DNA from: JAENVT01 sp031412355
GTDB lineage: Bacteria; Actinomycetota; Acidimicrobiia; Acidimicrobiales; Ilumatobacteraceae
Length of the DNA: 15,654 nt
Assembly (NCBI GenBank): GCA_031412355.1
Contig: JANOCR010000335.1
Location: forward strand, 1-15,654
Direction: 5' to 3'
The notes below the pieces were generated by a model. The model was not told the DNA's origin, did no database searches, and was given only the letters and a program-made list of their open reading frames with translations. Below, piece after piece: positions 12,532 to 15,654 of this stretch. Each line of letters begins with the position of its first letter. Position 1 is the stretch's first letter. A program made the position numbers and the translations under genes.

Positions 12532-13883
12532 TTGGTCGGCTCGGCGATCGGCTCGTCAGGCTCGGGCTCGTTCAACTCCATCAGACCGCCGCCGGTCAAG
12601 GTGCCCGCGTTGCGGTAGACGTCGAGCTTGCTGCGGCTGTCGTCGATGTCGAGGTTTCGCATGGTCAGTTGACCGATACGGTCGAGCGGCCCGAACGCGG
12701 CGTCGTCGACTTTCTCCATGCTCAATCGCTCGGGCGAATAGGTGAGGTGGGGGCCAGTCGTGTCGAGGATCGAGTAGTCGTCGCCGCGTCGCAAGCGAAG
12801 CGTGACCTCGCCGCTGACGGCCGCCCCGACCCAGCGCAGCAGCGGGTCGCGCAGCATCAGGCTCTGCGGGTCGAACCAGCGACCCTCGTACAGGAGGCGG
12901 CCGAGCCGGCGGCCCATCGTGCGGTAGTTCTCGATGGTGTTCTCGTTGTGGATCGCCGTGACAAGCCGCTCGTAGGCGATGTGCAGCAGCGCGAGCCCAG
13001 GGCCCTCGTAGATGCCGCGGCTCTTGGCCTCGATGATGCGGTTCTCGATCTGGTCGCTCATGCCGAGCCCATGGCGGCCCCCGATCGAATTGGCTTCCTG
13101 CACCAAGTCGATCTGCGTCGCGAAGTCGGTGCCGTTGATCGTGACAGGCCACCCCTCGTGGAAGCCGACGGTGACGGTCTCGGTGGCGATCTCGACGTCG
13201 TCGCGATAGTGGGCCACGCCCATGATCGGCTCGACGATGTCCATCGACGTGCCCAGTTCCTCGAGCGACTTGGCCTCGTGCGTCGCGCCCCAGATGTTGG
13301 CGTCGGTCGAGTACGCCTTCTCGGTACTGTCGCGGTAGGGAAGATCGTGGGCGATCAGGAACTCGCTCATCTCTTTGCGCCCGCCCAGTTCGGTGACGAA
13401 GTCGTTGTCGAGCCATGGCTTGTAGATGCGCAGCTTGGGATTTACCAACAGGCCGTACCGGTAGAACCGCTCGATGTCGTTGCCCTTGTAGGTGCTGCCG
13501 TCACCCCAGATGTCGACGCCGTCTTCGTGCATCGCCCGCACCAGCAGGGTGCCCGTGACGGCGCGGCCCAGCGGTGTCGTGTTGAAGTACGTTCGACCCG
13601 CCGTGCTGATGTGGAACGCGCCGCACTGCAAAGCCATCAAACCCTCGCGAACAAGTTCGGAGCGGCAGTCGATCATCCGCGCCGACTCGGCTCCGTACAG
13701 CTGCGCCCGCTGTGGTACGCCGCTGAGATCCGGCTCGTCGACCTGGCCGAGATCGGCGGTATAGGCGTACGGCAGGGCGCCGTGGTGTCGCATCCAGGCC
13801 ACGGCGGCCGACGTGTCGAGGCCGCCGCTGAAGGCAATCCCGACACGCTCGCCTTTTGGCAGGGTGGTCAGCACCTTCGACAT
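12528..13883 (-). CDS. argG: Argininosuccinate synthase (long, E. coli type)
   Basis: A 451-residue enzyme that joins citrulline and aspartate with ATP in arginine synthesis. The ATP pyrophosphatase loop is FSGGLDTS (18-25). Further hallmarks include YAYTADLGQVDEPDL, YFNTTPLGRAVTGTLLV, WGDGSTYKGNDIERFYRYGL and GGRHGLGMSDQIENRIIEAK. The protein is nearly collinear with E. coli ArgG (about 447 residues) as I remember it, rather than the roughly 400-residue type most actinobacteria use. The C-terminus ends in an acidic Glu/Pro tail. ATG 13883 is preceded by TAACGT nine bases upstream and no Shine-Dalgarno site. The gene is divergent from glgA across 55 bases, and no other arginine gene is visible in the window. 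Confidence 0.95.
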   Translation of the reverse strand: MSKVLTTLPKGERVGIAFSGGLDTSAAVAWMRHHGALPYAYTADLGQVDEPDLSGVPQRAQLYGAESARMIDCRSELVREGLMALQCGAFHISTAGRTYFNTTPLGRAVTGTLLVRAMHEDGVDIWGDGSTYKGNDIERFYRYGLLVNPKLRIYKPWLDNDFVTELGGRKEMSEFLIAHDLPYRDSTEKAYSTDANIWGATHEAKSLEELGTSMDIVEPIMGVAHYRDDVEIATETVTVGFHEGWPVTINGTDFATQIDLVQEANSIGGRHGLGMSDQIENRIIEAKSRGIYEGPGLALLHIAYERLVTAIHNENTIENYRTMGRRLGRLLYEGRWFDPQSLMLRDPLLRWVGAAVSGEVTLRLRRGDDYSILDTTGPHLTYSPERLSMEKVDDAAFGPLDRIGQLTMRNLDIDDSRSKLDVYRNAGTLTGGGLMELNEPEPDEPIAEPTN

Positions 13884-13892
13884 AGACCCGAG

Positions 13893-13932
13893 ACGTTACC
13901 GGGCCGCCGGAAACACCCGCATGGTTTACGCT
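13893..13932. promoter_or_regulatory. Divergent argG/glgA -10 elements
   Basis: On the minus strand TAACGT (13893-13898) lies nine bases before the argG ATG; on the plus strand TACGCT (13927-13932) lies exactly six bases before the glgA GTG. Both are TANNNT matches in a 55-bp GC-rich gap, so both mRNAs are probably leaderless or nearly so. Confidence 0.45.
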
Positions 13933-13938
13933 GCGGTC

Positions 13939-15387
13939 GTGAAAGTGCTGTTCGCCTCGGCCGAGTTCGCCCCGTTGGCCAGGGTCGGTGGCCTCGCCGC
14001 GGCCGCAGCCGGCCTGGTCGCCGAACTGCGCCGTCAAGGCGTCGACGTGCAGGTCGCCATCCCCGACTACTTCGCCACGCCGCTGCAACGCCAGACCGTC
14101 GTCACGCTCGACGTGCCGGAATGGGCAGGCCCGGCCACGGCGCGCACCGGCACGCTGACCGGTGTTGCGAAGAGTGTCGGCGAGATCACCCTCGTCGACG
14201 CCTTCGGCATCGCCAAGAGCCATCCCTATCTGCAGCCCGACGGGCACGGCTGGCCCGACAACGATCGCCGGTTCATGGCCTTCTCGGCGGCCCTCGCCGC
14301 GCTGACAAAGACGACCGCGCCCGATGTGTTGCACCTCAACGATTGGCACACCTGTGCCGCGTTGGGTCACCTGGCCAAGGCGCCGCCGACGATGCTGACC
14401 ATTCACACGCTGGGCTATCAGGGCCGTACGAACCCTGGTTGGTTGAAGACCCTGCCGCATCACGCAGTGGCGTTCGAGCAGTGGGGAGATTGCAATCCGC
14501 TGCTCGGCGGGATTCACCTTGCGGATGTCGTGGTCGCGGTCAGCCCGCACTACGCCGCCGAGATCACCACGCCTCATGGCGGGTTCGGCCTCGACCAACC
14601 GCTGCGCGAGAAGGGCGATCGGCTGGTGGGCATTCTCAACGGGATCGATGCCGACGAGTGGAACCCGCAGACCGACCCTCATCTGCCGGCCAACTACTCG
14701 GCGGCCGACGTCGGTCCGAAGGCGGGGATCCGCGCCGACCTTCTGGCGCGGTACGGCCTGATCGACGGCGGTGGGCCGTTGTTGACGATGGTCACCCGGC
14801 TCGCCGATCAGAAAGGTGTCGATCTGCTGGTGCCGCTCACGCCGTTTCTGCGACGTCTCGGCGCGACGTTGATCGTGCTCGGCGACGGCGAGCAGGGGCT
14901 GGCCGACGCCCTCACCGCGGCCGCGGCGGCGCACCCGAACCAGGTGGCATTCGTGCGTGGCTACGACGAGGCTCTGGCTCACCAACTGTTTGCCGGCGCC
15001 GATGTGTTCACGATGCCGAGCCGGTTCGAACCGTGCGGCCTTGCCCAAATGCAGTCGATGCGGTACGGCACCCTGCCGCTGGTCAGCGACGTGGGTGGGT
15101 TGCACGACACCGTGGTTGATGTCGACGACTTCCCCAGTCGAGGAACAGGGATCGTGGTGCCCGATGCCAGTTCGCCAGCGTTGATGGACGGCCTGCACCG
15201 CATGGTCAAGGCGTATTCGCAACCGCGCCGTCGCGCTGCGATGCAGCGTCGCGGGATGGCCGTCGACTGGTCGTGGCAACGCCCCGCCGCGATGCACATC
15301 GATTGGTATCGACGGTTGGTGGCCGAACCAGCGGCCTCCGGGCAAGGCCGGGCCGGAGGAGGGTCTAGCGTGCCCACCTATGGCTGA
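13939..15387 (+). CDS. glgA: Glycogen synthase (ADP-glucose, GT5)
   Basis: A 482-residue GT5 glycogen synthase that transfers glucose from ADP-glucose to glycogen. GTG 13939 is chosen because KVLFASAEFAPLARVGGL then matches the family's N-terminus and TACGCT lies six bases upstream; an ATG at 13921 would add six residues. Motifs: GGL at 17-19, HLNDWHT (132-138), VSPHYAAEITT (201-211), GILNGID (231-237), TRLADQKG (286-293), SRFEPCGLAQ (361-370) and DVGGLHDTV (384-392). The usual ADP-glucose-contacting lysine of K-x-GGL is Arg15 here, and the usual LADV after it is replaced by alanines. The C-terminal tail is low-complexity (Gly/Ala/Ser). It overlaps glgC by eight bases, so the two are probably translated together. 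Confidence 0.95.
   Translation: MKVLFASAEFAPLARVGGLAAAAAGLVAELRRQGVDVQVAIPDYFATPLQRQTVVTLDVPEWAGPATARTGTLTGVAKSVGEITLVDAFGIAKSHPYLQPDGHGWPDNDRRFMAFSAALAALTKTTAPDVLHLNDWHTCAALGHLAKAPPTMLTIHTLGYQGRTNPGWLKTLPHHAVAFEQWGDCNPLLGGIHLADVVVAVSPHYAAEITTPHGGFGLDQPLREKGDRLVGILNGIDADEWNPQTDPHLPANYSAADVGPKAGIRADLLARYGLIDGGGPLLTMVTRLADQKGVDLLVPLTPFLRRLGATLIVLGDGEQGLADALTAAAAAHPNQVAFVRGYDEALAHQLFAGADVFTMPSRFEPCGLAQMQSMRYGTLPLVSDVGGLHDTVVDVDDFPSRGTGIVVPDASSPALMDGLHRMVKAYSQPRRRAAMQRRGMAVDWSWQRPAAMHIDWYRRLVAEPAASGQGRAGGGSSVPTYG
15335..15371 (+). promoter_or_regulatory. Hairpin, SD-like tract and -10 before glgC
   Basis: Inside the glgA tail, CCTCCGG (15335-15341) and CCGGAGG (15353-15359) form a perfect 7-bp stem with an 11-base loop. 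The right arm overlaps GGAGGAGGG (15355-15363), which lies 16 bases before the glgC ATG, too far for a normal Shine-Dalgarno site. TAGCGT (15366-15371) lies eight bases before that ATG and could be a near-leaderless -10. Confidence 0.3.
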
Positions 15388-15654
15388 GCCCAAGGTCCTC
15401 GTCGTCGTATTGGCTGGTGGTGAAGGCAGGCGCCTGGCGCCGTTGACCGCCGATCGCGCCAAACCGGCCGTGCCCTTCGGTGGCACGTACCGAATCATCG
15501 ACTTCGTCCTGTCGAACTTCGCCAACGCCCGCTATCTGAAGATCGTGGTGCTGACCCAGTACAAGAGCCACAGTCTCGACAGGCACATCAGCCAGACCTG
15601 GCGCTTCTCGACGCTGCTCGGCAACTACGTCACGCCGGTGCCGGCGCAGATGCG
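15380..15654 (+). CDS. glgC: Glucose-1-phosphate adenylyltransferase, 3' end beyond the window
   Basis: The first 91 residues of ADP-glucose pyrophosphorylase, which makes ADP-glucose from glucose-1-phosphate and ATP and supplies GlgA. The nucleotide-binding signature LAGGEGRRLAPLTADRAKPA (11-30) is followed by VPFGGTYRIIDFVLSN, YLKIVVLTQYKSHSLDRHIS (52-71) and GNYVTPVPAQ. The match to mycobacterial GlgC as I remember it is very close. ATG 15380 is the only sensible start: no conventional in-frame start lies near it upstream. Its first eight bases overlap the glgA end. The rest of the enzyme lies beyond the right edge. Confidence 0.95.
   Translation, partial: MAEPKVLVVVLAGGEGRRLAPLTADRAKPAVPFGGTYRIIDFVLSNFANARYLKIVVLTQYKSHSLDRHISQTWRFSTLLGNYVTPVPAQM

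Noticed and set aside
13813..13938. Extension of glgA upstream to ATG 13813 inside argG.
   Set aside because: It would overlap the argG 5' end and its promoter, while GTG 13939 gives the conserved GlgA N-terminus.

Overview
The window is a stretch of ordinary-looking, high-GC, densely packed chromosome. Several traits suggest an actinobacterium, perhaps Acidimicrobiia: a mycobacterial-style GlgC N-terminus, a MmyB-type helix-turn-helix regulator, and many genes that start directly after a -10-like hexamer with no Shine-Dalgarno site. That placement is inference. I see no rRNA, tRNA, CRISPR array, transposase, integrase or phage gene, and no gene-free stretch longer than about 150 bases.

Layout. 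At the left edge a hypothetical protein runs off the window on the minus strand (1-278). Divergent to it is a two-gene plus-strand unit with an ATGA overlap: a DUF3995 membrane protein, then a winged-helix protein of the HTH_42 family with a QxQ motif like that of AlkZ DNA glycosylases (373-1856). On the minus strand, a D-2-hydroxyacid dehydrogenase is followed by an HpcH/HpaI aldolase (3597-1863). Across a 44-bp gap from the dehydrogenase, and divergent to it, come a VOC-fold protein, a class III aminotransferase and a small acidic protein (3642-5784). These four enzymes look like a small module for a 2-oxo or hydroxy acid, of unknown substrate.

Next is a ferredoxin-type nitrite/sulfite reductase with a strong Shine-Dalgarno site and a probable Rrf2/IscR-type operator. 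It is coupled to a DUF4202 protein that probably starts at a CTG codon (5879-8268). Then come a GNAT acetyltransferase (+), release factor 3 (prfC, -) and a MmyB-like regulator (-). Divergent from the regulator is an M20 peptidase (+), which meets argG (-) tail to tail on a shared CTAG. Finally, divergent from argG, is the glycogen pair glgA-glgC (+), with glgC cut by the right edge.

The most informative non-coding signal is a recurring start arrangement: a TANNNT-like hexamer, exactly six bases, then the start codon. It is exact for the dehydrogenase, VOC, aminotransferase and glgA genes, and one base off for the aldolase, M20 and regulator genes. Between the dehydrogenase and VOC genes the same ten bases occur on both strands at the same distance from the two start codons, so two mirrored leaderless promoters form a palindrome. 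A few genes (left-edge gene, nitrite/sulfite reductase, GNAT) instead have clear Shine-Dalgarno sites. I found no convincing evidence of a wholly new biological system. The best leads are the mirrored promoters, the reductase with two complete cysteine-cluster motifs plus its operator and DUF4202 partner, and the AlkZ-like protein.
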